Source: Gemmatimonadota bacterium (GTDB lineage: Bacteria; Gemmatimonadota; Gemmatimonadetes; Gemmatimonadales; GWC2-71-9). Taken from it: a stretch of 64,000 nucleotides of DNA. Position numbers and translations under genes: made by a program. The stretch is from NCBI GenBank assembly GCA_040388535.1, contig JAZKBR010000004.1, positions 527,699 to 591,698 of the forward strand, given 5' to 3'. This document shows positions 16,385-24,934 of the stretch, piece by piece. A model generated the notes under the pieces. That model was not told where the DNA came from, searched no databases, and saw nothing but the letters and a program-made list of their open reading frames with translations. Numbering within the stretch: the stretch's first letter is position 1; every line of letters begins with the position of its first letter.

Positions 16385-18090
16385 CGCTGCACCGTGACCC
16401 CTGGCCCGAACGCCGCGCCAACGCCAGCGGTGATGCCCTGCCCTGATACGCTCAACTCACGTAGCCGTGGCAGACGCGCGAGGTGCGCGATGCCCGCATC
16501 GGTGAGCTGAGCAACACTGTCAAACGTCACGCTTTCCAGCGACTCGATGCCGGCGAGCAGTTCCGGCGTTCGATCTGTGGCCCTGGTATAGCTTGCGAAG
16601 TATTTCTTCAACGACGGCAGGTCGGTGAGATGTGCCGTTGCCTCGTCGCCCGTTTCACGGCAGTACATCAGCACCAGAGACTCGAGTCTGCTGCACTTCC
16701 CGATGTGCCGATATCCTGCATCCGGGAGATCGATCGGCATCAGTTCACGCAGCGCGGGAAAGTCAGGGAGCGTCGCCACGGCTTCGTCCGCCACGTTGAC
16801 GCAACTCACCGACAGCGACTCCAGCGCTGGCATCGTCGCCATCGCCGCGAAGCCACGAGTGCCGAGGTTGCGACAGTGCCGGCCCCAGATATAGGCGATC
16901 GACTGCGACCGACTCAGTGCGACGAAGCCATCGTCGCCCGCCGGCGCATCCTGACATCCGAGGAAGCGGAGTCGTGGCATTGCCGCGATGTGAGGCATAT
17001 GCGCATCGGTGGCATCGACTCCGAGCCAGCCGAGATTTGCCAGCGATACCAACGGTGCCATACCGGCCGCGGTGATCGCGAGTTCCCGAGCATCGAGGTT
17101 GAGGGCGTAGAGGCCGTCGAGCCCGCGCAATTGCGCAAGACCCTGGTCCGTGAACGAACCGCGCAGCAGCAGGTAGTTGGGCTGGGCGTCGTAACTGGTC
17201 AGACTCATCACCGCGTCGCCCCCCTGCCATTGCGCGAACACCGGATACTCGTGCAGCACTGCGAGCCCGCGGTCGGTGACTCCGTTGCCGCTGCGCAGCG
17301 CCTTGAGCCCCATTTTCCCGGCGAGGGCACGGAGCGCCCCGTCGGCGGTCGGTGTCCCCTGCAGGTTGACCTCCTGAAGGTGATGGCACCCAGCGGCGAA
17401 CTGTATACCGGCATCGCTGACCGGTGTCCCCGCGAGCGAGAGCCACTCGAGTGCCGGAAGTTCCCGCAGCACCGCGAGCCCGCGGTCGGTCACGCTGGTC
17501 CCGCTGAGATCGAGTTGACGTAGTCCTGGCAGGCGTGCGAGCGTCAGGACGCCGGCATCGGTCACCTGCGCTGATCCATCCAGCCTGAGAGAAGTCAGCG
17601 AGCCGATGCGGGAGAGTGCCTCGACCATGGTATCGGTGACCTGACCGCCGCTTTCGAACCCGATCGCACCGCGCTCACTCATAACTGCAATCGCGGCGCT
17701 CCAGTCGCGGGACTCCTCACGCGAGGCATCCGGGAAATGCGTTCGCACCGGCCGCTGCATCAGCCGCGCCGAGTCGGCGGTCAGGCCTTCGCAATGCCGA
17801 ACGAGAGCAGCCCAGTCCTCGAAGCGATGTTCTCGGGCAATCAGGAAGCGGGCATCGTCGAGAGTGATGTCGGCGTCGATCCCGGGTGACCCTGCCGGGC
17901 GCCCCAGATCGAGCTGGACATAGCTGCGCATCGCACGCCAGGCGCGCCGATGCCAGGTGAGGGCGTAGTGCCGCTCCATCGCGTCGGGAGTTCCCAGGTG
18001 ATACGCGTCCAGCAACGCCACAACCTTTTCATCAAACTCGGCCCGTGCTCGTGCCTGCGGCGTCGCCACCCCCTCGTTGCTCATCACCAC
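16375..18090 (-). CDS. Leucine-rich repeat protein with N-terminal helical domain
   Basis: 571 residues. The first about 120 are a helical region ending in DITLDDARFLIAREHRFEDWAALVRHCEGL, a segment also found before ankyrin repeats in other bacteria. From about residue 150 onward run repeats of the TDAGVLTLARLPGLRQLDLSGT type, roughly 23-25 residues each, spaced to the C-terminus. These are the cysteine-containing or 'GTD' LRR class known from Planctomycetes and Gemmatimonadota. No signal peptide. Probably a protein-interaction scaffold; its overlapping partner is a GNAT enzyme. Confidence 0.83.
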   Translation of the reverse strand: MVMSNEGVATPQARARAEFDEKVVALLDAYHLGTPDAMERHYALTWHRRAWRAMRSYVQLDLGRPAGSPGIDADITLDDARFLIAREHRFEDWAALVRHCEGLTADSARLMQRPVRTHFPDASREESRDWSAAIAVMSERGAIGFESGGQVTDTMVEALSRIGSLTSLRLDGSAQVTDAGVLTLARLPGLRQLDLSGTSVTDRGLAVLRELPALEWLSLAGTPVSDAGIQFAAGCHHLQEVNLQGTPTADGALRALAGKMGLKALRSGNGVTDRGLAVLHEYPVFAQWQGGDAVMSLTSYDAQPNYLLLRGSFTDQGLAQLRGLDGLYALNLDARELAITAAGMAPLVSLANLGWLGVDATDAHMPHIAAMPRLRFLGCQDAPAGDDGFVALSRSQSIAYIWGRHCRNLGTRGFAAMATMPALESLSVSCVNVADEAVATLPDFPALRELMPIDLPDAGYRHIGKCSRLESLVLMYCRETGDEATAHLTDLPSLKKYFASYTRATDRTPELLAGIESLESVTFDSVAQLTDAGIAHLARLPRLRELSVSGQGITAGVGAAFGPGVTVQRWL

Positions 18091-18135
18091 CTTCCTCCAC
18101 TCGAATGCAACTGGCTGAATCCCGTGGCCGTCGCG

Positions 18136-18471
18136 CTACTCCAGATTCTCCTGGATAAACGTCGGGGAAAGATGAACATCGACCTGGACGAGGGGCGTCT
18201 CGCCGATGTTACGGAACGAATGAATCTCGCCGGCCTTGATCACGAAGATGTCGCCCGCACCGCCTTCGAACTCCACGCCGTCGACGTTCCACAGCCCCCG
18301 CCCTTCGCGGACGAACTGCACCTCATCGTACGGATGACGATGCGGTCCAGGACCCCGTCCGGGCAAGGCACTCAACAGGAACACCGAAATGTTGACGTCG
18401 CCCTGGTTGGCGCCGATGAACTGATGGGAACTGCCGACAAAGGGAAGTTCCTCCTGCCGCACGTGATGCAT
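18136..18471 (-). CDS. Cupin domain protein, divergent from the B12 regulator
   Basis: About 111 residues from the ATG at 18471, preceded by GGAGG; a longer frame would run through the promoter region. The cupin metal site is PGPHRHPYDEVQFVREGRGL plus the second motif GEIHSFRNIGETPLVQVDVHL. It is divergent from the CarH-like gene across about 85 bp that contains the TGTCTAGACA palindrome, so the two promoters may be coordinately controlled. The substrate is unknown. Confidence 0.85.
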   Translation of the reverse strand: MHHVRQEELPFVGSSHQFIGANQGDVNISVFLLSALPGRGPGPHRHPYDEVQFVREGRGLWNVDGVEFEGGAGDIFVIKAGEIHSFRNIGETPLVQVDVHLSPTFIQENLE

Positions 18472-18496
18472 CGCTGCCTCCAAGACTTCGAGTGTT

Positions 18497-18506
18497 TGTC
18501 TAGACA
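18497..18506. promoter_or_regulatory. Perfect palindrome TGTCTAGACA in divergent cupin/carH promoter
   Basis: Ten-base perfect inverted repeat in the intergenic region between the cupin and the CarH-like gene; a TTGACA hexamer lies 15 bp away at 18521. MerR-type regulators bind such elements, but this one lacks the 11-bp repeat geometry seen at 24869. Its function is unknown. Confidence 0.35.
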
Positions 18507-18556
18507 CAGGGGTAATTTGATTGACATTCCCTCGACACAACGACACCTTTCAGCCG

Positions 18557-19507
18557 ATGACTTCTCCCGCGGCAGGCCAGCACAAACACCCGATGCGTCT
18601 GGTGATCCGGCAGAGCGGGCTCTCCGCCGATGTCCTGCGCGCCTGGGAGAAACGATATCAGGCGGTCACACCCGAGCGCTCCGCCGGTGGCCAGCGTCTC
18701 TACTCCGACGACGACCTCGTTCGCCTCTCGCTGCTGCAGCAGCTCACCACTTCCGGTCGCAACATCTCTCAAGTGGCACGACTCTCAGCGGTCGAGCTGC
18801 GAACCATGCTCGCGAGTACGACCGGCCAGCGCCCCTCGCCGGCCTCGGCCGAAGATCCTGACGAGAACGGGATCCAGGTACTGCAGGCCCGGATGCTCGA
18901 CGCGACCTCGCGGCTCGACGACCAGGAACTCGATCGCCTGCTGGGGCCGGTGGCACTCCGGTTCGGCGCCATGACTGCGATCGAGCGGGTGATTGTTCCG
19001 TTCCTTCACGAGATCGGCGCACGCTGGCATCGCCACGAATTGAACCCGGCCCACGAACATCTCGCCACTGCCGTCGTGCAGCGGGCGCTGCATCGCATTC
19101 GGGAGGGAACGACGCCCCCGGAACACGCCCTGCGTCTGGTCGTTGCGTCGCTGCAAGGGGAACGTCACGAACTCGGACTCCAGATCGTCGCGGCCGTCGC
19201 GGCGAGTGAGGACTGGCGCGTCATCTTTCTGGGGGCCGACCTTCCTACCCGCAGCCTGGTCGAAGCGGCCGCGAGCGCCGATGCCAGGGTGCTCGCGATC
19301 AGCATCGTATCGAGCACGCCCAGCACGCCAGTGGTGGCGGAGTTGACGGAGCTGCGTCGTGCCCTTTCACCGGGAGTCGCACTCGTAGTGGGTGGCGCTG
19401 GGGCGGCACAGTTCCACGATCAGCTGCAGCCGCTCGGCATCCACGTGCTCGGCGACCTCACCCAGCTGCGGGCGTTGTTGCACACCTTCCACGACCGGGA
19501 TCGCTAA
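18557..19507 (+). CDS. CarH/LitR-type MerR regulator with cobalamin photoreceptor domain
   Basis: 316 residues from the ATG at 18557 (an alternative start is residue 13). A MerR helix-turn-helix (about 14-60: IRQSGLSADVLRAWEKRYQAV..GGQRLYSDDDLVRLSLL) is joined to a helical-plus-Rossmann B12-binding domain. The adenosylcobalamin residues known from Thermus CarH (W131, H132, E141, H142, H177) align: W157-H158, E167-H168 in WHRHELNPAHEH, with identical spacing, and H204 in GERHELG as lower axial ligand, 36 residues later (35 in CarH). I infer a light-sensitive repressor. It converges on the lipid operon with a 4 bp CTAA overlap. Confidence 0.85.
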   Translation: MTSPAAGQHKHPMRLVIRQSGLSADVLRAWEKRYQAVTPERSAGGQRLYSDDDLVRLSLLQQLTTSGRNISQVARLSAVELRTMLASTTGQRPSPASAEDPDENGIQVLQARMLDATSRLDDQELDRLLGPVALRFGAMTAIERVIVPFLHEIGARWHRHELNPAHEHLATAVVQRALHRIREGTTPPEHALRLVVASLQGERHELGLQIVAAVAASEDWRVIFLGADLPTRSLVEAAASADARVLAISIVSSTPSTPVVAELTELRRALSPGVALVVGGAGAAQFHDQLQPLGIHVLGDLTQLRALLHTFHDRDR

Positions 19508-19965
19508 GGCGCCACCCCGAACCGCCGCGCGAGCGCCGCCGTGCGGAAATCGAAGATCGCCTCCAGTTGTCGCCGCACCATGACACGATGCGCCAACGCG
19601 CCGGCCCACCCCAGTGGCAGCGCATACTCCACTCGATCCGCGACCAGTACGCCGCCCGGCACCGCACGGAATGCGTGACGATGCAACCATCGGGCGTAGG
19701 GCCCGACCAGCATCCGGTCGGCGAAGTGTGCCCCCTCGACATACTCCTCGATCACCGACTCCCAGCGCATTGGCAGTCCGAGCCAGCGGATTCGATACTG
19801 AATCCGCGTGCCGTTCCGGACCGTTGGGTCGCTCGCCGCGCGGACCTGGAAATTGAGCCAGCGCGGCGTGAGCTCGGAGAGGTTGTGCGGGTCCTTGAAG
19901 AAGGCAAACACCGCTTCGAGACTCCCGGGCACGACGAGTTCGCGCTCAAGCAATTGCGTCGTCAC
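19504..19965 (-). CDS. SRPBCC (START/Bet v1-like) family protein
   Basis: About 153 residues from the GTG at 19965 that overlaps the DUF1295 stop (GTGA). The polyketide-cyclase/ligand-binding fold shows as LEAVFAFFKDPHNLSELTPRWLNF, an internal strand region and the long C-terminal helix ALAHRVMVRRQLEAIFDFRTAAL. Members bind hydrophobic ligands. It is the last gene of the lipid operon, so it probably carries or processes a lipid product. Its stop overlaps the CarH-like gene's stop. Confidence 0.85.
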   Translation of the reverse strand: MTTQLLERELVVPGSLEAVFAFFKDPHNLSELTPRWLNFQVRAASDPTVRNGTRIQYRIRWLGLPMRWESVIEEYVEGAHFADRMLVGPYARWLHRHAFRAVPGGVLVADRVEYALPLGWAGALAHRVMVRRQLEAIFDFRTAALARRFGVAP

Positions 19966-20729
19966 GCCGCTTTCCGGAACCAGGGGATGAAGATGCTGAC
20001 CTGCCGCTGATAGCGCCGGTATGCATCGCCACGACTCCGCAACGCCTGCGCTTCGGTATGCGGGATGCCGGTAAGTCGAAAGAGGAAGAGGAGCATGGCG
20101 ACAGGCCCCACCCAGGTCAGTACCGTGCCACCACCGATCAACACGTAGGCCCACCAGTGCAACCACTCAAAGAAGTAGTTTGGATGCCGGGTGTAGCGCC
20201 ACAACCCCACCTCGCACACCATTCCCCGATGGCAAGGGTCAGCGCGGAAATGGGCGAGCTGACCGTCGGCAATCGTCTCGCCACAGACCGCGACTGCCCA
20301 CACCAGCACGCCACACCACGCCAGCAGCGTGAGCGGGCCGCCGTGCATCGCCCCAAAAATCGGCAGGGAGAAGGTCAGGGCGAAGCCGGCCTGCGCCTGA
20401 TAGAAGAAGAAGTACCCCAACGGAGCACGGGCGCCCCAATGTTTCCGCAGGTAGGCATACCGGCCATCCTCGCCGCGCGACGGGAGAACCCGGTCGCGCC
20501 AGAGGAAGAGGGCGAGCCGCAGGGCCCAGAGTGCAGCGATACTCGCCACCACCACCTTGCGCTGAGTATCCGCCTCGACGAACCACGGATAGAAGAGGGC
20601 CAGGAATCCGAGGCCCGCCGACCAGGCCACATCCACGCTGGTGGCGTCACGGGTGCGCAGTTGCACGGCCCAGAGCAGAATCATTGCGATCGCGATGATC
20701 AGCCAGCCATACCAGAGTGGCTGACTCAT
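19962..20729 (-). CDS. DUF1295 family membrane protein (steroid 5-alpha-reductase-like)
   Basis: 255 residues with about six hydrophobic segments. The reductase-like core is WALRLALFLWRDRVL..DGRYAYLRKHWG and the conserved GLWRYTRHPNYFFEWLHWW, ending RYQRQVSIFIPWFRK; the Tyr-Arg-His-Pro-Asn-Tyr signature identifies DUF1295. The start overlaps the methyltransferase stop by ATGA. Likely an NAD(P)H-dependent lipid or isoprenoid double-bond reductase, inferred from family resemblance. It is the fifth gene of the desaturase-led operon. Confidence 0.9.
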   Translation of the reverse strand: MSQPLWYGWLIIAIAMILLWAVQLRTRDATSVDVAWSAGLGFLALFYPWFVEADTQRKVVVASIAALWALRLALFLWRDRVLPSRGEDGRYAYLRKHWGARAPLGYFFFYQAQAGFALTFSLPIFGAMHGGPLTLLAWCGVLVWAVAVCGETIADGQLAHFRADPCHRGMVCEVGLWRYTRHPNYFFEWLHWWAYVLIGGGTVLTWVGPVAMLLFLFRLTGIPHTEAQALRSRGDAYRRYQRQVSIFIPWFRKAA

Positions 20730-21958
20730 GCGGCGACTCGGACCGGCATGACTGCCCCTGCCTCGACGTGCGTCATTGCGCGGGGCATCGCGAAGATCAG
20801 CTGGACGCTGCCGATGACCGCCTCGCGGAAGCCACCCTCGCAATAGCAGAAGTAGAAGCGCCAGAGCCGTCGGAATTCATCGTCGAAGCCCATCGCCGCA
20901 ATCCTCGACCAGTTGAGTTCGAACGCCATCCGCCACCGCGCCAGGGTTTCGGCGTAGTGCGGCGTGAGGTCTTCGAGCTGCACCATCCTGAGCGGCGTGT
21001 CTCGCGCCGCCCAAGCCAGGGTCGAGATCGAAGGGATGCAGCTGCCAGGGAAAATGTACCGCTTGATGAAGTCCATCTCGCGGCGTGCCGAGTCATAAAA
21101 GCGGTCCTGGATCGTGATGGCCTGGATCGCGGCCATCCCGTCGTCGGTCAGCAGCCTCGCACAGGTCGCGAAGTAGTCCTGGTAGAACTCGTGCCCCACA
21201 GCCTCGATCATCTCGATGGACACCAGCTTGTCGAACGTTCCGGTGAGATCGCGATAGTCCTGGAAGAGCACGCTGACACGATCGGCCAGACCGGCCGCGG
21301 TCACTCGCGCGAGCGCCAGTTGATGCTGCTCGGCCGAAATGGTAGTCGTCGTCACCTGACAGCCATAGGTCGCAGCTGCGTAGATGGCGAAGCCGCCCCA
21401 CCCGGAGCCGATCTCGATGACACGATCCTGCGGCTGCAGATCGAGCTTTCGGCAGAGCCGATCGTACTTCGCGATCGACGCCTCGCGCATGCTCGCCTCG
21501 GGGTCTTCGAAGATGCCGGCCGAGTAGGTGAGCGTGTCATCGAGGAACGCGGCAAAGAACTCGTTTCCCAGATCATAGTGCGCGGTGATGTTCTTGCGAC
21601 TCCCCTGCCGCGTGTTCCGACTGAACCAGAGGGCAAGCCGCCGTACCGGTATGAGAAGTCGAGCCGGCCCCCGCTCGAGACCCTCGATCGACTCGCGGTT
21701 GCGCGCCATCAGTTGGATCACCGCGGTGAGGTCCGGGCAACTCCACCACCCCTGGCCATATCCCTCGGCGGCGCCCAGATGGCCGCCCAGCGCGATCGCG
21801 CGATAGAACCGCGGGTCGCGGACCTCGATCGTCGCCGCCGGCCCAGCGCCATCGCCCACCGTCCACAACTGAGGCCCGTCAATCAGGGTGAGTTGACCGG
21901 CGTTCAGACCCGTGAGCCTGGAGATCACCAGGCGCTTCCAGAGACCAGTCGCGTTCAT
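20726..21958 (-). CDS. cfa: Cyclopropane-fatty-acyl-phospholipid synthase family methyltransferase
   Basis: 410 residues; start chosen at the ATG overlapping the DUF1365 stop (ATGA). The N-terminal lid region is followed by [28 protein letters not shown] and the SAM-binding motif [14 protein letters not shown], then the family's [14 protein letters not shown] and [14 protein letters not shown]. Such enzymes add a methyl or methylene from SAM to unsaturated acyl chains of membrane lipids. Because a desaturase and an FAD oxidase are encoded in the same operon, the product might be methylated or furan fatty acid rather than cyclopropane. Confidence 0.93.
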   Translation of the reverse strand: MNATGLWKRLVISRLTGLNAGQLTLIDGPQLWTVGDGAGPAATIEVRDPRFYRAIALGGHLGAAEGYGQGWWSCPDLTAVIQLMARNRESIEGLERGPARLLIPVRRLALWFSRNTRQGSRKNITAHYDLGNEFFAAFLDDTLTYSAGIFEDPEASMREASIAKYDRLCRKLDLQPQDRVIEIGSGWGGFAIYAAATYGCQVTTTTISAEQHQLALARVTAAGLADRVSVLFQDYRDLTGTFDKLVSIEMIEAVGHEFYQDYFATCARLLTDDGMAAIQAITIQDRFYDSARREMDFIKRYIFPGSCIPSISTLAWAARDTPLRMVQLEDLTPHYAETLARWRMAFELNWSRIAAMGFDDEFRRLWRFYFCYCEGGFREAVIGSVQLIFAMPRAMTHVEAGAVMPVRVAA

Positions 21959-22716
21959 CGCTTTGCTTCCACGGATGGATGGGAATGGAACGGCACGCGC
22001 TTCAGCCACAACCGGAATGCCTGCCAGTAGATCCCGGCGGCCACGACCATCGTCATGAGCGGAAACCGGATCATCGTCGCGGCGAGATGTCGGGCGGTGA
22101 GGGGTTCCCGGTGCAAGGCGAGCGCGGCATCGAAGACACGGACCCCTGCCTCTTCACTCGCCATATACACGCCGATCCGCTCACCGGGCGCACTGAAGCT
22201 CCACTCATAACCTTGCGTCATCGACATGAACGGAGAGACGTGAAAGGCCTTGGCGAATCGGTGCAGGTGGCGCTCGAGCGTGTCACCGTGCCCGCGGCAA
22301 TCCATCACATAGGCGTGCCGTTCGCGCCACGGCGTGTTGGTGACCTCTGCAACGATCGCTTCGAGGATCGCGCCAGTCGCATCGTAGCAGTAGTAGAAGC
22401 TCACCGGATTCATCGAGACGCCGACATACCGCAGGTGCGTCAGCAGGTGGATTGGCCCGGTCGGTGCGAAGCCGAGTCGCGACGCGACCAGCGCGCACAC
22501 GGCATCGGCGAGGGGTATCTCGGCGCTGCCGAGATAATCGGCGCGACGGAATCGGATCGGCGCGGGGCGCGTCGTCGACCAGAACCAGCGGCGCTGGAAC
22601 AGCGTCGGCAACTCGTCCAGGTCGAGATAGAGCATGAACAGCGGCAAGCGGAAGGTGTGCGACAGTGGCCTGAGGCGCCGGTGCACGACGTGGCCGCAAT
22701 AGATCGCGCTTCTCAC
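21955..22716 (-). CDS. DUF1365 family protein
   Basis: 253 residues. The family opening [36 protein letters not shown] and the middle [26 protein letters not shown] are diagnostic; [12 protein letters not shown] is also conserved. DUF1365 genes are almost always next to CFA-type methyltransferases and FAD-dependent amine oxidase-like genes, as here (4 bp overlaps on both sides). A hydrophobic stretch near the C-terminus suggests membrane association. The chemistry is unknown. Confidence 0.93.
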   Translation of the reverse strand: MRSAIYCGHVVHRRLRPLSHTFRLPLFMLYLDLDELPTLFQRRWFWSTTRPAPIRFRRADYLGSAEIPLADAVCALVASRLGFAPTGPIHLLTHLRYVGVSMNPVSFYYCYDATGAILEAIVAEVTNTPWRERHAYVMDCRGHGDTLERHLHRFAKAFHVSPFMSMTQGYEWSFSAPGERIGVYMASEEAGVRVFDAALALHREPLTARHLAATMIRFPLMTMVVAAGIYWQAFRLWLKRVPFHSHPSVEAKR

Positions 22717-23939
22717 GCCCCCGCCTCGATGGCCGCGACCACCCGGTCGGCACTGCGGACACCGTCTTCGTGGAAGCCGTATCCCCAGTAGGCACCGCAG
22801 TAGTGCGTGCGACCGGTACTGATTTCATGGTGGCGTGCCTGGGCTGCCATCCCGGCAACGGTGTAGACCGGATGGCGATACCGGAGGCGGCGGTAGACAG
22901 ACTCCGGACGGATCCGCTCACTCGCGTTCAGTGACACGCAAAAGGTGACCGGCGCCTCCAGCCCCTGCAGCATGTTCATGTTGTACGTGACGATAGCAGG
23001 TGCGTCGGCCTCGTTGCCAACGAGATAGTTCCAGCTTCCCCATGCGGCGCGACGTTTCGGCAGCAATGAATCGTCGGAGTGGAGGACGACGTCGTTCTCC
23101 TGGTAAGGGAGCGCGCCAAGAACTTCGTTCTCTGCGCTCGTCGGGTCGGCCAGCATTGCCAATGCGTCGTCGCTGTGACAGGCCAGCACCACCTGGTCGA
23201 ACCGTTCGCCGTTCACCGTGACGCAGCCTGCGGAGCGACGCACCGCAGTGACGCGTGTTTCCAGACGGATGCGGTCTCGGAACGGCGCCACCAGCGCATC
23301 GACATATCGCTGCGAGCCTCCGGACACCACCCGCCACTCTGGGCGTCGGTTGACCGAGAGCATGCCGTGATTGCTGAAGAACTGGACAAAGAAGACCACC
23401 GGCATCTCGAGCACGCTGGCGGGTGGGAGCGACCAGAGCGCTGAGCCCATCGGGATGAGGTAGTCACGCCGGAGTTCGATGCCGTATCGATTGGCATCGA
23501 GGTACTCGCCGAGGGTGCCTGTTGCCCTGCCCGACTCGACATCGCGTGGCGCGGCACGATTGAAGCGGGCGATGTCGCGCAGCATCCGGTAGAAGGAAGG
23601 CCGCACCAGATTGCGTCGCTGGACGAAGAGCTGTTCGATAGAGGAGCCGTTGTACTCGAGGTCAGTCGCATCGGCGCGAACCGAGAAGCTCATCGACGTG
23701 GGCTCTGTCGCGACGCCGAGCTCCGCAAGCAGCGCCGTGAAGCGGGGATAGTTCGTCTCGTTGTAGACAATGAAACCGGTGTCGACGTTGCGCAGGGCGC
23801 CGAACCCGGCAAGCGGCACCGTGTGCACGTGCCCGCCAATCCGGTCGTCGGCCTCGAACAGGGTCACCTGATGGCGTGGGTGCAGCCGATGCGCTACCAC
23901 GAGCCCCGCGACTCCGCTGCCCACCACGGCGATCTGCAC
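22713..23939 (-). CDS. FAD-dependent amine oxidase-like protein of the CFA/DUF1365 cluster
   Basis: 408 residues from the GTG at 23939, one base after the desaturase stop. The FAD motif [15 protein letters not shown] is at the N-terminus, followed by the second dinucleotide signature [48 protein letters not shown] and [19 protein letters not shown] near the C-terminus are characteristic of the DUF1365-linked amine oxidase family. It probably oxidises or dehydrogenates a modified acyl chain made by its neighbours. Confidence 0.92.
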   Translation of the reverse strand: MQIAVVGSGVAGLVVAHRLHPRHQVTLFEADDRIGGHVHTVPLAGFGALRNVDTGFIVYNETNYPRFTALLAELGVATEPTSMSFSVRADATDLEYNGSSIEQLFVQRRNLVRPSFYRMLRDIARFNRAAPRDVESGRATGTLGEYLDANRYGIELRRDYLIPMGSALWSLPPASVLEMPVVFFVQFFSNHGMLSVNRRPEWRVVSGGSQRYVDALVAPFRDRIRLETRVTAVRRSAGCVTVNGERFDQVVLACHSDDALAMLADPTSAENEVLGALPYQENDVVLHSDDSLLPKRRAAWGSWNYLVGNEADAPAIVTYNMNMLQGLEAPVTFCVSLNASERIRPESVYRRLRYRHPVYTVAGMAAQARHHEISTGRTHYCGAYWGYGFHEDGVRSADRVVAAIEAGA

Positions 23940-23940
23940 G

Positions 23941-24846
23941 CTATGCACCCGCCTCGAGAATCCGGCGTGGCACGGGTCGCAGATCGTGAATGACACCGAG
24001 ACGCGCGAGGATCCAAAGGAGGTAGTAGGTGAGGTCGAACTCCCACCAGTAGAAGCCCTGGCGCGCCGATCCCGGAAAGCGATGATGGTTGTTATGCCAC
24101 CCTTCGCCGAAGGTGATCAGGGCGAGTGCGAGGGAGTTGCGGCTCTCGTCGTCGGTTGCATACCTGCGGCCGCCGAGGGTGTGAGCCAGCGAGTTGATGA
24201 GGCAGGTCGCATGGAAGAGCACGACCGTGCTGACAAAGAAGCCCCAGACGACGAACGACCATCCCCCCAGGGCGAACAGTGCCGCCGCGAGCAACGCCGG
24301 GACCACGATGTCGAATCGGTCGAGCCAGCGGAGTTCGGGGAAGCGGGCCAGGTCGCGCACTTCGTGGAGGTCGGTCGGGAAATTCACCGCGGCCGTGATC
24401 CATCCCATATGACTCCACCAGAAGCCATGCTGCACCGGCGAGTGCACATCGTCGGCGGTGTCGGCGTGACGGTGGTGCTTGCGATGATGCGCCGCCCACC
24501 AGAGCGGACCACGCTGCACCGCGCTCGCGCCCATCAGCGCCAGGCCGAACTGCACACCCCGGGATGCTCGAAACGCGCGGTGGGAGAAGTACCGATGATA
24601 GAAGCCGGTGATGGCGAACATTCGGATGCCATACAGTGCGAGCGCTACCAGCATCGCGGAGCGATCGAAACCCACCACCAGCACGCCGAGGCAGGCCACA
24701 TGCATCGCGACGAAAGGGAGCACCCGGACCCAATCGACCCCGCGCGACAGGATGACCTCGGCCGCGGGGAGCGCACCGGCGTCAAACCAGGCTCGGATCC
24801 CCCGTCGCCAGGATGAGACGGGATCAGCAGGTGTCGGATTACCCAT
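23941..24846 (-). CDS. Membrane acyl-CoA/acyl-lipid desaturase (delta-9-like)
   Basis: 301 residues, several transmembrane segments. The three His boxes of di-iron fatty acid desaturases are H84-RYFS-H89, HHRKHH at 120-125, and HNNHH late in the chain (WHNNHHRFPG). The ATG has no Shine-Dalgarno and the predicted promoter's start site lies at or next to it, so a leaderless transcript is possible. It heads a six-gene minus-strand operon and is divergent from DUF2177. The three-repeat operator lies directly upstream. Confidence 0.92.
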   Translation of the reverse strand: MGNPTPADPVSSWRRGIRAWFDAGALPAAEVILSRGVDWVRVLPFVAMHVACLGVLVVGFDRSAMLVALALYGIRMFAITGFYHRYFSHRAFRASRGVQFGLALMGASAVQRGPLWWAAHHRKHHRHADTADDVHSPVQHGFWWSHMGWITAAVNFPTDLHEVRDLARFPELRWLDRFDIVVPALLAAALFALGGWSFVVWGFFVSTVVLFHATCLINSLAHTLGGRRYATDDESRNSLALALITFGEGWHNNHHRFPGSARQGFYWWEFDLTYYLLWILARLGVIHDLRPVPRRILEAGA

Positions 24847-24851
24847 GCGGG

Positions 24852-24881
24852 AGGATAGCTACGCTGTCTAGCTATTGTCAA
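24852..24881 (-). promoter_or_regulatory. Predicted sigma-70 promoter of the desaturase operon
   Basis: Reading the minus strand: -35 TTGACA (24881-24876), an 18 bp spacer, -10 TATCCT (24857-24852), which puts the start site about at the ATG (24846). There is no Shine-Dalgarno, which agrees with a leaderless message. Two repeats (24869-24879 and 24880-24890) cover the -35 box. Confidence 0.5.
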
Positions 24882-24901
24882 GCTAATTCATAGATATATA
24901 T
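24856..24901. promoter_or_regulatory. Three 11-bp direct repeats, candidate CarH-type operator
   Basis: Repeats with consensus WAGMTA begin at 24869, 24880 and 24891, exactly 11 bp apart (first halves TAGCTA, AAGCTA, TAGATA). A further TAGCTA begins at 24856. They lie across the shared -35 region of the two divergent promoters. As I recall, Thermus CarH binds three 11-bp direct repeats head-to-tail. The matches between repeats are only about 5-6 of 11 positions, so the spacing is the stronger evidence. The region is markedly AT-rich for this genome. Confidence 0.55.
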
Positions 24902-24902
24902 T
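24875..24902 (+). promoter_or_regulatory. Predicted sigma-70 promoter of the DUF2177 gene
   Basis: Plus-strand -35 TTGTCA (24875-24880), 16 bp spacer, -10 TATATT (24897-24902), which predicts a start near 24909, 26 bases before the GTG. Its -35 overlaps that of the desaturase promoter, so one bound tetramer could shut both. Confidence 0.45.
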
Positions 24903-24934
24903 GACTTTTGCCTACTACACTCCGCGAGGCACCT

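Noticed and set aside
18497-18545. Operator repeats for the CarH-like protein upstream of its own gene
   Set aside because: GACA motifs occur at 18503, 18523, 18534 and 18542, but spacing is 20, 11 and 8 bp and the promoter is unclear; not enough to call.
20717-22030. A 437-residue plus-strand frame over the CFA and DUF1295 genes
   Set aside because: Antisense to well-supported enzymes with clear motifs.
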